Program-made: the position numbers and the translations under genes
The notes under the pieces: model-generated
Told to the model about the DNA's origin: nothing
Seen by the model: the letters and a program-made list of their open reading frames with translations, nothing else
Database searches by the model: none
Source of the DNA: Stratiformator vulcanicus
GTDB taxonomy: Bacteria; Planctomycetota; Planctomycetia; Planctomycetales; Planctomycetaceae
Direction of reading: 5' to 3'
NCBI RefSeq assembly: GCF_007744515.1
Contig: NZ_CP036268.1
Span: 4,769,113 to 4,833,112 of the forward strand
Length of the DNA: 64,000 bases
Shown: positions 8,882-18,028 of the stretch, in pieces
Position numbering within the stretch: position 1 is the stretch's first letter
How the letters are laid out: each line of letters begins with the position of its first letter

Positions 8882-9736
8882 TCAGGCCGTGGTTGGCTCT
8901 CTTAAGCCCGCGCCGAAGAAGCTGCCGGCGATCGCGGCTCCAAGCGAAAGAAGTATCGCGGCAAACGTCAGCCATGCGACCTCCGTGGCATTTCCTTCGA
9001 AAGCCGGGATGACGCTTTGCTCGGTGCTCATCATGCCTTGCACGGCACTGATCTGCTCTTCTTCCAAGCCGGCTTCCTCTAATTGCTCCGTCGAGATGGC
9101 GACTCCACCGTCGCTGCCACCGCTGAGCGCGCCGTATCCCATATTCATGCCCAACGCGGAAATCGCAGGCACGGCGAAGATGAACAACGACCACAAGATG
9201 GCACCGTAAACTGTGGGTTCCAAAGGCCCTTCTTCTCCAACCGTCAGGCGGGAGATAATCATGCCGCCGAAGAACAATGACCCGAGCATGGCGAGGGCGA
9301 CCCAAGTGCCAACGAACACCTGCAGGGCGTCGGCTGACATTACATAACTCAGACACAGAGCCAAGCACATACCGAGAACAGAGAGTGTTGTGCTGGCGGC
9401 CAGCGCCATAAAGAAGCCGGCGATCACTGCGCCCCAGCGGATCCGGATACCAGTGGATACGACTGTCTCAGCCATTGTTCGTCTCGTTTCTGTGGAAGTA
9501 CGACCGTTTGATTGCTCGTTTGATGCGGTTTCGCCGTTGCCGTCGACCGTCCGCACGTCACGAATCTGCCCATCCCGCTTATGAATGACGACCTGATGGA
9601 CGTCATCTTCCGCGCCGACCGCCGCTTCGACCGCCTCTTTCTGAGTGGAATGAGTCGAAGTCGGATCGCTTTCTCCCTGCCGCTTAACGGCCCAGCCGTC
9701 ATCGTGCGTCACAACGTGAAAAGTGTCGGTAGCCAT
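8882..9736 (-). CDS. DUF2188 domain protein with C-terminal membrane region
   Basis: 284 aa from the ATG at 9736. Residues 1-62 match the DUF2188 pattern (HVVTHDDGWAVKRQGE, then Ser/Thr-rich, QKEAVEAA, VVIHKRDGQIRD), a small fold usually read from YdhR/stress-type proteins. After a polar linker come four or five transmembrane helices: about residues 100-135 (GAVIAGFFMALAASTTLSVLG), 140-170 (MLGSLFFGGMII) and 190-210, with a last helix at 255-278 (LTFAAILLSLGAAIAGSFF). The fusion is unusual and its role unknown. It lies 59 bases downstream of a Pmp3 proteolipid gene on the same strand, suggesting a two-gene membrane-stress operon. A longer frame to 9874 covers the Pmp3 gene and is not used. 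Confidence 0.75.
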   Translation of the reverse strand: MATDTFHVVTHDDGWAVKRQGESDPTSTHSTQKEAVEAAVGAEDDVHQVVIHKRDGQIRDVRTVDGNGETASNEQSNGRTSTETRRTMAETVVSTGIRIRWGAVIAGFFMALAASTTLSVLGMCLALCLSYVMSADALQVFVGTWVALAMLGSLFFGGMIISRLTVGEEGPLEPTVYGAILWSLFIFAVPAISALGMNMGYGALSGGSDGGVAISTEQLEEAGLEEEQISAVQGMMSTEQSVIPAFEGNATEVAWLTFAAILLSLGAAIAGSFFGAGLREPTTA

Positions 9737-9795
9737 GAGTTGCCTTAGCCTTTGTAAAAAGAACTCGGCAGCAAAACTTAAAGATTGCCGCGTGA

Positions 9796-9978
9796 TTATC
9801 GGGTCAGAATGACATAGAGGGCGTGGATGACGCCGGGGATGAAGCCGAACAGCGTCAGGATGATGTTCAGCCAAAAGTGAAGCCCAATGCCGACCTCCAG
9901 AAACACGCCGACCGGCGGCAGCAACAGAGACAGCAGAATTTTAATGACGTCAGCACCAGTTTCGCCGCCGGCAGACAT
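9796..9978 (-). CDS. YqaE/Pmp3 family small membrane protein
   Basis: 60 aa with two transmembrane helices: residues about 11-33 (VIKILLSLLLPPVGVFLEVG) and 35-58 (FWLNIILTLFGFIPGVIHALYVI). This is the full-length pattern of the UPF0057/Pmp3 proteolipids, which in bacteria, plants and yeast are tied to salt, cold and membrane-potential stress. An AAGG ribosome site lies seven bases before the ATG at 9978. Probably first gene of an operon with the DUF2188 protein downstream. Confidence 0.88.
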   Translation of the reverse strand: MSAGGETGADVIKILLSLLLPPVGVFLEVGIGLHFWLNIILTLFGFIPGVIHALYVILTR

Positions 9979-10456
9979 GGAATCACCTTACGATTTAAGA
10001 GTAGGACTTGTTGATTTCTCCCCACGACGAGTAAGCAGATAGAGTGCCAACTCGCCTGAAGGGGCCAAAGAGCTTGCAGATACCGGGAGAGGCCCCACAA
10101 AGAGCGAGTTTGTATTTCGTTCGCCCACGAAATGAGTAGTGGTCGCTGAACGACCACCGACCAAACTGCGCGTTTCGAGTTCGCGCATGTGGCGACGCGT
10201 GCCGACAACGAACGACCGGGCAGCGTCTCTGATAAAATGTGATCAGGCTCAGCTACGGCTGCAGATCGAGTTCACACATCGAAGATTGCGTGGCACCTTC
10301 GGGCCTTCTCGGTCGGCGCGTGAAGGTTTGCCAGTCGATGGGCTTGTGACGATTCGCATCAGATCGCTCATGCGGGGTTGCCGCTTGCCCGATCGAAACG
10401 ATAGGGACCGTTCTCCCAAACCGATCGCGATTGTTCGCCATCAGGGGGCGTTAGAG
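9979..10456. other. Intergenic region between divergent genes
   Basis: No gene is supported in these 478 bases. It must hold the promoters of the Pmp3 operon (minus) and the secreted protein gene (plus). The only structure I see is a 7-bp stem with a 5-base loop at 10139-10157 and no T-run. Reading frames here have no recognisable sequence. Confidence 0.5.
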
Positions 10457-10837
10457 ATGCGCTATTGCTCGGCCGCACTTACGGCCTCACTCTTCGTGCT
10501 CGCGCCGATCACGTCAGCCAGCGCACAAACCTTCGACGCCCCCGCCTACGGACCAATTCGACTCGCTCAAGTTGATGACGACGTCGATGCGGGTCTCAAA
10601 CCGCGGATGGAGAACGTGCCGCCGACGCCGCGTGTCGTCGGGCCGCAGATGCTGATCTATCTACGCGCCAACCGGCAGGCGGCCGGTCGCCGCGCTCGGA
10701 TCGAAGCGCGCAAGGCGGCGGGAATCTCCGTGAGTCGCCCGCTCGTTGTGGGTCGCCCCTACTTCGATCCGCTCGGCGGAGTTACTCGCGCGCCAGCCTA
10801 TTGGTATCCCGCAGCCGTTCCGGTATTGATCCGATAA
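10457..10837 (+). CDS. Small secreted protein of unknown function
   Basis: 126 aa. The ATG at 10457 gives a clean signal peptide (RYCSAALTASLFVLAPITSASAQ, likely cut after Ala-Gln or ASA). The mature chain is short, basic in the middle (RANRQAAGRRARIEARKAA) and ends in a Pro/Tyr/Trp-rich part (FDPLGGVTRAPAYWYP). No family recognised. A longer frame from 10139 exists but lacks a plausible signal. It converges on rho with about 20 bases between the stops. Confidence 0.6.
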   Translation: MRYCSAALTASLFVLAPITSASAQTFDAPAYGPIRLAQVDDDVDAGLKPRMENVPPTPRVVGPQMLIYLRANRQAAGRRARIEARKAAGISVSRPLVVGRPYFDPLGGVTRAPAYWYPAAVPVLIR

Positions 10838-10855
10838 AGTTGCGGACCGGTCACG

Positions 10856-12565
10856 TCAAAGAATTTCCTTGATTCGCGATAGGAAGTCGGCGTTCGTATC
10901 GAACCGCCTCAGATTGCGGACCAGATCGTCCATGGCCTGCACCGGCGAAAGCGAGATGAGTGCCCGCCGTAACGCGGTCACGCCGTCCAACGTTTCGGGA
11001 TCGAGAATCTTCTCTTCACGTCGCGTTCCCGACTGAGCGATGTCGATTGCTGGCCAGATTCTCCGATCGGCAAGCTCGCGGCTCAGCACGAGTTCCATAT
11101 TGCCGGTCCCTTTGAACTCTTGGAAGATCGCGTCGTCCATTCGCGAGCCGGTCTCAATCAGCGCGGTTCCGGCAACGGTCAGCGATCCGCCTTCTTCGAA
11201 CAGGCGAGCCGTTCCGAACAGCTTTTTCGGAATATCGAGGGCTCGAATGTCGAGACCACCGGTCGCGGTTCGCCCGGTGTTGCTCCACTTATTGAAGGCG
11301 CGAGCAAGCCGCGTGATGCTGTCGAGCAGCACGAATACGTCCTTGCCTTCTTCAGCCAATCGTTTCGCCCGCTCAATCACGAGTTGGCTCACGCGAATGT
11401 GGCTTTCCAGCTCCTTGTCGAGCGAACTGGCAACGACTTCGCCTTTGACCGAGCGACGCATCTCGGTGACCTCTTCGGGCCGCTCGTCGACGAGCAGCAC
11501 GATGAGGTGAATCTCGGGATGATTCTCGCTGACCGATTCAGCGATGTCCTGCAGCAGCATCGTTTTGCCGGACCGGGGCGGAGCGACGATGAGTGCCCGC
11601 TGCCCCTTGCCGATTGGCGTTAGCAGATCCATGACCCGCATCGTGGCCGGATCCTTACCCCGCTCCAAAATCACCTGTTCGTGCGGGTTGATCGGCGTCA
11701 GATTGTCGAAGTGTTCGATCTCGGCGTAAGCCTCGGGATCACGGCCGTCGATCGTTTCAACCACCTTGAGCCGGGGGCCCTGTCCGCGCGACCCCGGTCC
11801 GACATCACCACGAATGATGACGCCTTCGCGAAGGCCGTACTTTTCGATGACGGAACTGGAGACGAATGCGTCCGAGTCTTTGGACCCGTAGTCGTTCTTG
11901 GGATCGCGGAGAAACCCGTACCCTTTCGGGTGCAGTTCGAGAATTCCTTCGATCGTGCCGGTGACTTCGTCAGAGACGGGACCTCCGCCGCCGCCGCCAC
12001 GCTGATTACGCCCACGCTGATTGCGTCCGCGACCTCCCCCGCCTCCGCCGCCCCCGCGTTGGGAGTTGTTGTACTGGCCACCTTGACCGCCTTGGCCACT
12101 ACCCTGCCCGCCTTGGCCTCCTTGACCGCGTCGACGTCGACGGCGGCGGCGGCGATTTCCGTCGTCACGCCCGCCGTCATCGCGACTACCTTCGCGTTGA
12201 GGCCGGCCGGACGATTCTCCTGACGATTGCTCGCCCGCAGAATTTGTCGGCTGTGCTGTCTCAGCCGCCTGATGGTCGCTCTCGGAAGACTCCGCCGCGG
12301 CATCGCGATCGGAACCAGACCGTGTGCTGCCGGATTCGACGGGCGCATCGTCCTCGTCGGCTTTTTTGCGTGTCCGGCGCTTCTTGGGCGCAGCTTTCTT
12401 TGACGATCGCGACTTCGCATCGTCTCGGACGTCGATCCCGTCACCGAAGTCATCGGGCACGTCGGTCGTCAGGGTGGCGGCTTCGACTCCATCGCTCTTG
12501 GAATCCGCTTTGCGGCGGGTTCGGCGACGGGTCGGCTTCTTTTCCGTTGACTCAGAGGAGTCCAT
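10856..12565 (-). CDS. rho: Transcription termination factor Rho with long disordered N-terminal domain
   Basis: 569 aa. A hexameric RNA helicase that ends transcription. The conserved core starts near residue 199 (EVTGTIEGILELHPKGYGFLR, the RNA-binding OB fold). It goes on through the P-loop APPRSGKT (328-335) and LIVLLVDERPEEVTEM (Walker B, about 354-369), to a C-terminal region closing with DFLSRIKEIL. In front is about 195 residues of low complexity: acidic/Ser-rich and Lys/Arg-rich blocks (1-145), then a Gly-Gln and Arg-Gly-Gly tract (146-195). ATG at 12565 has an AAAGG site five bases upstream; a GTG at 12610 is less likely. Long disordered inserts are known in Rho of several phyla and can drive condensate or prion-like behaviour. 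Confidence 0.95.
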   Translation of the reverse strand: MDSSESTEKKPTRRRTRRKADSKSDGVEAATLTTDVPDDFGDGIDVRDDAKSRSSKKAAPKKRRTRKKADEDDAPVESGSTRSGSDRDAAAESSESDHQAAETAQPTNSAGEQSSGESSGRPQREGSRDDGGRDDGNRRRRRRRRRGQGGQGGQGSGQGGQGGQYNNSQRGGGGGGGGRGRNQRGRNQRGGGGGGPVSDEVTGTIEGILELHPKGYGFLRDPKNDYGSKDSDAFVSSSVIEKYGLREGVIIRGDVGPGSRGQGPRLKVVETIDGRDPEAYAEIEHFDNLTPINPHEQVILERGKDPATMRVMDLLTPIGKGQRALIVAPPRSGKTMLLQDIAESVSENHPEIHLIVLLVDERPEEVTEMRRSVKGEVVASSLDKELESHIRVSQLVIERAKRLAEEGKDVFVLLDSITRLARAFNKWSNTGRTATGGLDIRALDIPKKLFGTARLFEEGGSLTVAGTALIETGSRMDDAIFQEFKGTGNMELVLSRELADRRIWPAIDIAQSGTRREEKILDPETLDGVTALRRALISLSPVQAMDDLVRNLRRFDTNADFLSRIKEIL

Positions 12566-13547
12566 AAGCACCTTTCTCGACAGCCCACACTTTCTCGCAG
12601 GCGTGTCCACAACTTCTAAAACACAGAAAAATGTTTCGCATTATTTCGCCAGTCACATCTTCACCGACATCGAACCGATATCGCGTTTGTGACAGCCGAT
12701 CTTCGCAAAGGGCCCGTCAGGCCCGGAAAGCAAGTTTATTTCATTCCGGCGAATATGCCTCCGAACGTCTGCCTGACGCCGAAAAAATTCGGTTGGCAAA
12801 GCTTTGTGAGGCTTCGAGTCGCCATTTCGCCAGCTATTGAGCGGCTCATTGATCATTTCACCGACCGACCCGACGCATGAGGGTAGTTCCGCAGTCGATT
12901 GCGGAAAGCCACCGGCGAAAGAAACGGCCGAGATTCCGACACGAATTCATAAACTCGTCAAGAAATACTTCATTGGACCGCGGGCACAAAGTGCCTACGG
13001 CATCACTGGGTGCCGACTCGTGGATTGTTCACCCAGTCCGAATCGACCGTGGAAACCGGCAGTTCCCACGTATTAACGCGGGCTGACCGATGAACGGACG
13101 CGGAATAATTCCGCAGAACCGCTTGCGCAAGAAGTTCGCAGTTAGCGAAGCTCTTCGAAAGATTTTGAACCGACGACTCGCTGAGCCATCGACTGACCGA
13201 AAGATGGGTCGCCGCTCAGAGTCCGGTCGGTCTCACAATCGCCGAAGCCGGAAAGTCCCGAGCACACGCCCGACAGAGAGCAGTTCGGAGAGTCAATCGG
13301 TTACCGCAGTATCCGATTAACGCGCAAGTGAACTGCCATGAATCAGCCCTATGTTAGTTTTCACAGCGGACCTGTCAATCGGATTCGCATGGTTTCACAG
13401 ATTCGGTGAGACAATTGGACCAGATACCGATCGCGCTTTACCCGGTCGCGCAACGTGTTTTTTTAGCTCGGCCGCATGATTTGCGATCGCTTTTGAGCCG
13501 TTTCAACGCTTGAGCCGCTGCCTCAGCCGAGCGAGAGTTTCGCCCCG
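12566..13547. other. Long intergenic region upstream of rho
   Basis: 982 bases without a gene I can support. It lies between the 3' end of the thioredoxin gene and the rho start, both on the minus strand, so it should carry the rho promoter and possibly a long leader. Several frames of 60-80 codons run through it on both strands; none shows a ribosome site or a recognisable protein. No strong hairpin with a T-run was found. Confidence 0.5.
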
Positions 13548-14483
13548 CTACTCGATTCGCGTCGTGTCGATTTCGTCGAGCAGTACGATCGCCCGGCGGT
13601 TCATAAACTCGCTCGGATCATCACGGAATGCGGACCGGGTCTTCGCACCGGCAAAAAGGTACAGCACTTCATCGTAGAACGCGGCGTGTTCAACACTGCC
13701 GGGAACCGCTTTGCCGGTCGTGAAGTAAATGACCGGATCACAGCCGAGCAGCCGCGGTGCATATTGCTCCGGACCTTCACGAAACCGAGACGCCGCTCGA
13801 GCCGACACGCAGAAGTAACTGATGCCCTGATGTTCGACCGAGAAACGCTTTGAACCGCGGGTCCATTGTCTCGATCCATGCAGCGTGACCGGGCAAAAAC
13901 CCCGCAATCCCAACAGTTGTGATTGCTTGCCCCGACCATCGCGGACGGTCGGCTGACGTCGCCCGGGTGTGCGGCCGCGCGCGATCGATTCGTCGGGTTC
14001 GTTTGCGCCGACGTCTGGTTTTTTCGTTCTCGCAAAATAATCATCGATCGCGGTGACACGGCGAACGTAATCCCGCTTATCGCGAAAGCCGTTCATCATC
14101 CCCAAGACATGTCCGTCCGGAGCGACGAACACGTCAGCCGGGATCGAACTGACTCCGAAGCGAGACGCAAGGTCGCGGTTGTGATCGGAATTCAATTGAA
14201 CACCGACGACACTTTGACCGACAATGCGAGTCACCTCGTCGGTGTGCAGGACCTCGCGTTCCATCCGCTTACAGGGCACGCACCAATCGGCATAAAAGTG
14301 GACTAGCAGTGGCTTTTGATCGCGCTTCGCGATCTGCAGTGCGGTGTCGAAGTCACGTTGCCAATATTTGCCGACGCCGCCGCCGAGGACGAAACTCGCT
14401 CCCACGCCGAACAACAGAGCGACGGCGCTGACGGCGAAAACCGGCGCGACTGAGCGATTGTGAGCAGATGTTTGATGCGACAC
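13548..14483 (-). CDS. Membrane-anchored thioredoxin-fold protein with C-terminal YHS-like domains
   Basis: 311 aa. One N-terminal membrane helix (residues 13-33, APVFAVSAVALLFGVGASFVLG) places the rest outside the cytoplasm. Residues about 42-150 are a thioredoxin domain with redox motif WCVPCK (66-71) and the cis-Pro loop SSIPADVFV. The second half (from about 190) has two repeats with the look of YHS-type modules: GFCPVTLHGSRQWTRG...FCVSARAASRFREGPEQYAP and VEHAAFYDEVLYLFAGAKTRSAFRDDPSEFM. Probably an extracytoplasmic thiol reductase or metal-handling protein. Start codon is GTG at 14483, with a GAGG site six bases before it. It is the end of a cluster followed by the long rho upstream region. 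Confidence 0.78.
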   Translation of the reverse strand: MSHQTSAHNRSVAPVFAVSAVALLFGVGASFVLGGGVGKYWQRDFDTALQIAKRDQKPLLVHFYADWCVPCKRMEREVLHTDEVTRIVGQSVVGVQLNSDHNRDLASRFGVSSIPADVFVAPDGHVLGMMNGFRDKRDYVRRVTAIDDYFARTKKPDVGANEPDESIARGRTPGRRQPTVRDGRGKQSQLLGLRGFCPVTLHGSRQWTRGSKRFSVEHQGISYFCVSARAASRFREGPEQYAPRLLGCDPVIYFTTGKAVPGSVEHAAFYDEVLYLFAGAKTRSAFRDDPSEFMNRRAIVLLDEIDTTRIE

Positions 14484-14644
14484 GAAAACCTCGGGGGAAG
14501 GAAAGGTCCCTTCTCCCGTATCGGTCCGCGCGCCATGCTTCCGCCGTTCAGGTTTGAATCGAGCCTTAGATCGAGAGCAACCCGGCTTCGATCATTCCGA
14601 CCGAATCGATCGCATCGATTACGAAAGCAGCCGAACACCTGACA

Positions 14645-15817
14645 TCAAAACTCGTCTTCAAGCCCCGTCAGTCGGACGGACAGTTCGAGCGTTTCATTCT
14701 CCCTTATGACGGTAACGTCGACGACGTCCCCCTCGCTCTTGGAATCGAGAATCCGATAGACGTCGTTGGTATTGGCGACAGCCTGGTCATCGATTCCAAT
14801 AATCAGATCGGCGCGAAGCAGAGCGTCTTCACCCTCGGAATCTTGACCGCTTCGCCTGTTCTCCTGCACCAGCGCCCCCAGCCGCGGAATGATGCCGCGT
14901 CGCGCGACCTCACGCACCACGCTGTCGGGAAAGAGCACGACCCCCAGGCCCGCGCGACTGGCCCGGCCCGTTCGAATTAACTGCGGCACGATCGTGTTGA
15001 CCGTGTCGACCGGTACGGCAAAACCAATGCCTGCATAGGTTCGGGTCGGGCTGAAGATCGCCGTGTTGATCCCGACGAGCCGGCCGGCGCTATCGAGCAG
15101 CGGACCGCCCGAATTCCCCGGATTGATCGCGGCATCGGTTTGAATCACGCCCTGAATTGGTCGCCCCGTCTTGGCGGAAATCTCGCGATCCAACCCGCTG
15201 ATCACGCCCGTCGTCAGTGTGCGGTCGAATCCGAACGGACTGCCGATGGCAAAGACCTTCTGGCCGACGAGCAAATCTTCCGACGTTCCAACCGCGATCG
15301 GGATAAGCCGCTCTTTCGGCGCGTCCAATATCTTTAGGACGGCGAGATCCCGATTCGCCGACGAGCCGACCCGCTCGGCCCGCCACTCGGTCCCGTCTTC
15401 GAGCGTGACGCTGTAACCGCCATTCGGGAAGACGACACGACCGTCTTTGATGTCGCCGATTACATGCATATTGGTGACGACATGGCCGTCTTCGTCCCAG
15501 ATAAATCCCGTGCCGCTGCCGCTCGGAATCGCGAAGATATTCCGACTCAAGACGTCGCGCCGGACGTCGATTCGCGAGACATAAACGACCGATGGCGATG
15601 CGGTTTGGAATAGCTCAATCGTCGCCCGTTCGTCTTCGGCGAGATCACCCCGCGCGGCGACCGTTCGCGCTATAGCGTCGGGATCGTGCAAGCTGTCGTC
15701 ACGTCCGAAGAAGACTTCGCCACCGCGAAATAGCAGAGCACCGATTGCGATCAGCAATCCCGCAACGAGCCACGGGTTCAAGGAATTCCCGCCCCGATGT
15801 TCATTCGCGTCCGACAT
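14645..15817 (-). CDS. HtrA/DegP-like trypsin-fold serine protease with PDZ domain
   Basis: 390 aa from the ATG at 15817 (a GTG sixteen codons earlier is possible). Membrane anchor at about residues 15-34 (PWLVAGLLIAIGALLFRGG). The protease domain carries the full triad: His118 in NMHVIG, Asp157 in NRDLAVL and Ser236 in GNSGGP. A PDZ domain follows (about 290-385: LGVVLFPDSVV..., ADLIIGIDDQAV, GDVVDVTVIREN). One PDZ and an anchor match the DegS/DegP-like S1C proteases of the periplasm, which degrade or sense misfolded proteins. Confidence 0.92.
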   Translation of the reverse strand: MSDANEHRGGNSLNPWLVAGLLIAIGALLFRGGEVFFGRDDSLHDPDAIARTVAARGDLAEDERATIELFQTASPSVVYVSRIDVRRDVLSRNIFAIPSGSGTGFIWDEDGHVVTNMHVIGDIKDGRVVFPNGGYSVTLEDGTEWRAERVGSSANRDLAVLKILDAPKERLIPIAVGTSEDLLVGQKVFAIGSPFGFDRTLTTGVISGLDREISAKTGRPIQGVIQTDAAINPGNSGGPLLDSAGRLVGINTAIFSPTRTYAGIGFAVPVDTVNTIVPQLIRTGRASRAGLGVVLFPDSVVREVARRGIIPRLGALVQENRRSGQDSEGEDALLRADLIIGIDDQAVANTNDVYRILDSKSEGDVVDVTVIRENETLELSVRLTGLEDEF

Positions 15818-15969
15818 CGATTCGCACTCCGCTCGGCGACATTCCGATTCACGCAGTCTCTTCACGCAATCTCAGTCACGCGATTGTAGCGGCTGGTGCG
15901 AGTCGATTCGTCCCGAAAGCTGCCGGCGATTTTACGAGCCGGAATTTATGGTCGGACGTCGAGATGCCG

Positions 15970-16815
15970 TCAGCGCAGCGAAGCCAGCTTCTCCATCAGT
16001 TCTTCGGCAGCGACGAAAATTCGCGTTCGTTTTGCTTCGGGCAGCGACCGCATATCTTCGATTAAGTCGTCCGTGAGCGCTGCCGTAAAGCGTTCGAGTC
16101 CGGACGCAATCTTTTTGGCAAGTTGTTCCGGCGTGGGTGGCTCTTTGCGAGCCGACCCGTTGCTTTCCCCCGGCCCGGGGGAGGCGGCGTCGGGACGGAA
16201 TGGGGCGTAATCACCGTTCTCGCCCGCCGATCGGGCGACCGCAGCCGCCATCTCTTGTTCGGCAGTTCCTTTTTGATACGGACCCTCTCCCCCACCCTCA
16301 CCCGGCTGCCAATCTCCGGGCGCCTTCACCTCTGTCGGTGTGTTCGACAAAAACGTGATCGACGGATCGCCCCCGAACGGGTCCGGCGGGGACTCGGCCG
16401 AGGGATCTTCGTCTCCGTGGAGCACACGACGCCAGGCACGCAATTCGGCGACGGTCGCGGAATTCTCTTCGGCCCACTCCAGACAGGCGTCGGCGTCCTC
16501 CCAATTCAATGCGACGTAGTAGTGCGACCACTTGAGGCCGGACTCAGGACGAAACTCCAGACCGAATCGCTCCCAAACGCGTCGGCGCTGGTAAACCTGA
16601 TCCGGGCTGAGACCGACGAGCCGGGCGAAATCGGCATCGGTTCGACCGCGGGCATATTTTTTCGTCCATTCGGCCGCGCACTCGCCGACCGTCCAATTGC
16701 ATTGGCTGACGGCCGTTCGCGCCGCGTCAACGAGTTCCCCTTCGGTCTTTTCCGCCGCATCAACCGCCATGTCTGCCATTGCCGTCTCGATCAGAGTCGT
16801 CTCGAATTCGCGCAT
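15970..16815 (-). CDS. Conserved hypothetical protein, putative helix-turn-helix
   Basis: 281 aa from the ATG at 16815. Residues about 30-120 are Trp-rich and helical (NWTVGECAAEWTKKYARGRTDADFARLVGLSPDQVYQRRRVWERFG). DFARLVGLSPDQVYQRRRVW reads like a helix-turn-helix with its recognition helix; LKWSHYYVALNW and AEENSATVAELRAWRR follow. The middle (140-225) is Pro/Gly/Glu-rich and probably unfolded. The C-terminal 50 residues are helical. A frame starting at a TTG (16968) would add 51 residues without support. No named family; DNA binding is an inference. Confidence 0.6.
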   Translation of the reverse strand: MREFETTLIETAMADMAVDAAEKTEGELVDAARTAVSQCNWTVGECAAEWTKKYARGRTDADFARLVGLSPDQVYQRRRVWERFGLEFRPESGLKWSHYYVALNWEDADACLEWAEENSATVAELRAWRRVLHGDEDPSAESPPDPFGGDPSITFLSNTPTEVKAPGDWQPGEGGGEGPYQKGTAEQEMAAAVARSAGENGDYAPFRPDAASPGPGESNGSARKEPPTPEQLAKKIASGLERFTAALTDDLIEDMRSLPEAKRTRIFVAAEELMEKLASLR

Positions 16816-17211
16816 GCCGATACACCCGGCCCGCCGCACCGCCTGCGACGCAAATCGTAGGTAGACGCTCGGCCGGACAACAGCAAGCGGAGCGACATTC
16901 CCGCCTGTAGTGGCGTGAAATCGCCGAGCGTCGTCGATCGTGGCTGATTCGGCTTCACGTAACTCCAATGAAATCGAGCGTTAAGGTTTATTCAAACTCC
17001 TTGACCCCCCGAACCGGTCAATCTACGATCGGTTTCCGAGTCGTCGATTCAGCGCGAACAACCCGTCAGTGGTTGGTGTCGAAACTGACCGGAAACGTGC
17101 CGTCGACACCACCCGCGAGAGGCAAACCGCGAAACAACCGGTTTGCGATTTTCGGACGAACTCATTCAACCGCTACGCGGGGAATTGCCGATACAACAGT
17201 CACGACCGGAA
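16816..17211. other. Intergenic region upstream of tRNA-Cys
   Basis: 396 bases without a protein gene I can support. A sigma70-like pair TTGACC (17001-17006) and TACGAT (17024-17029) with a 17-base spacer lies about 180 bases before the tRNA. It is the best promoter candidate but not close enough to be sure. TTGACC also pairs with GGTCAA at 17016-17021. Confidence 0.3.
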
Positions 17212-17285
17212 GGCGCCGTGGCCAAGTGGTCTAAGGCAGTGGATTGCAAATCCACCATTCGGCGGTTCGAATCCGCCCGGCGCCT
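17212..17285 (+). tRNA. tRNA-Cys (anticodon GCA)
   Basis: 74 bases fold into a full cloverleaf. The 7-bp acceptor stem is 17212-17218 with 17278-17284, and the anticodon stem is 17239-17243 with 17251-17255. The anticodon GCA lies at 17246-17248 in loop TTGCAAA; the T-arm has a TTCGAAT loop. The discriminator base is T (U73), as expected for tRNA-Cys. CCA is not encoded. A terminator follows within ten bases. Confidence 0.96.
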
Positions 17286-17293
17286 CTTCGCAA

Positions 17294-17321
17294 GCCTCCC
17301 CGTTTTCGGGGAGGCTTTTTT
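17294..17321 (+). terminator. Intrinsic terminator of tRNA-Cys
   Basis: A perfect 9-bp GC-rich stem (17294-17302 with 17307-17315), a TTTT loop and a run of six T (17316-17321), nine bases after the tRNA 3' end. Confidence 0.93.
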
Positions 17322-17528
17322 GTTGTCAGGCGGCCGAAGCATGTCTTCGTCGAACTTTGCAGCCGCTCGCGCGTTCGCGTTATGACGGTCGAATCGAGCG
17401 GAATCGCAGATTCCTGCAGCATTCCCGGCTCGACCGCCCTCCAAACCTCCCGGTCGCGACTTCTGCACTAGAGTTGGACACCAGATCAAGCGATCTCCCG
17501 ATCGTCCAGCCCCCAACCGGCTCGAACC

Positions 17529-17876
17529 ATGCTCTCACTCTTTTGCCAGCTCACCCGTGACGAGGCCGGAGCCGTCCTGTCGGCCGAAGCCGTCCTGATT
17601 CTGACGATCTTCGTCCTCGGCTCGGTCGTCGGACTCGCCCAAGTCACCCATGCCGTAAACTACAGCATGGGCGGCATTTACTCTTCGTTCGAACGATCGA
17701 ATTCCGCGTATGCCCCGATGAACGACTTCGGTGATTACGGCGGCGATGATTACCGCGGCGGCGGCAATTACGGCGACGATTACGCCTCAACATCCGACGG
17801 ATCGTTCACCCACTTCGTCAGCGATGCCTCTCGCGACGTCGTGACCCGACCGTTACACAGCGTCCGCCTCGACTAA
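17529..17876 (+). CDS. Small single-pass membrane protein, Flp-pilin-like
   Basis: 115 aa. The N-terminus (LTRDEAGAVLSAEAVLILTIFVLGSVVGLAQVTHAV) has a charged DEAG patch, then a Glu five to six residues into a hydrophobic helix (residues 18-40). That layout recalls Flp/Tad pilins and TadE-like proteins. The rest (about 60-95) is low-complexity, rich in Gly, Asp and Tyr (FGDYGGDDYRGGGNYGDDYA), unlike standard Flp pilins. Similar small proteins are common in planctomycetes; whether it is exported or processed is not known. No tad genes are adjacent. ATG at 17529. Confidence 0.55.
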   Translation: MLSLFCQLTRDEAGAVLSAEAVLILTIFVLGSVVGLAQVTHAVNYSMGGIYSSFERSNSAYAPMNDFGDYGGDDYRGGGNYGDDYASTSDGSFTHFVSDASRDVVTRPLHSVRLD

Positions 17877-17895
17877 GCAGCGCACCCACACCAAG

Positions 17896-17917
17896 CCGCA
17901 CTTCCTGTGAAGTGCGG
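17896..17917. terminator. Hairpin after the Flp-like gene, possible terminator
   Basis: A perfect 9-bp stem (17896-17904 with 17909-17917) and a CTGT tetraloop, 20 bases after the stop at 17876. No T-run follows on either strand, so it could be a factor-dependent pause or an mRNA 3' end stabiliser rather than a simple intrinsic terminator. Confidence 0.5.
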
Positions 17918-18028
17918 ATCGAATACGCCAAGAAGCGTAACGGAACGCATCGGCCGCGAACCGCGCTCCGTCCGCGGCTCGCGGGAGCCTCTGCTCGTGG
18001 GGTTTGGGTTTGCCTCGACCCCGAAATC

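Noticed and set aside
12653-13320. Small genes in the region upstream of rho
   Set aside because: Frames of 60-80 codons have no ribosome site, no conserved text and low-complexity Arg/Ser composition.
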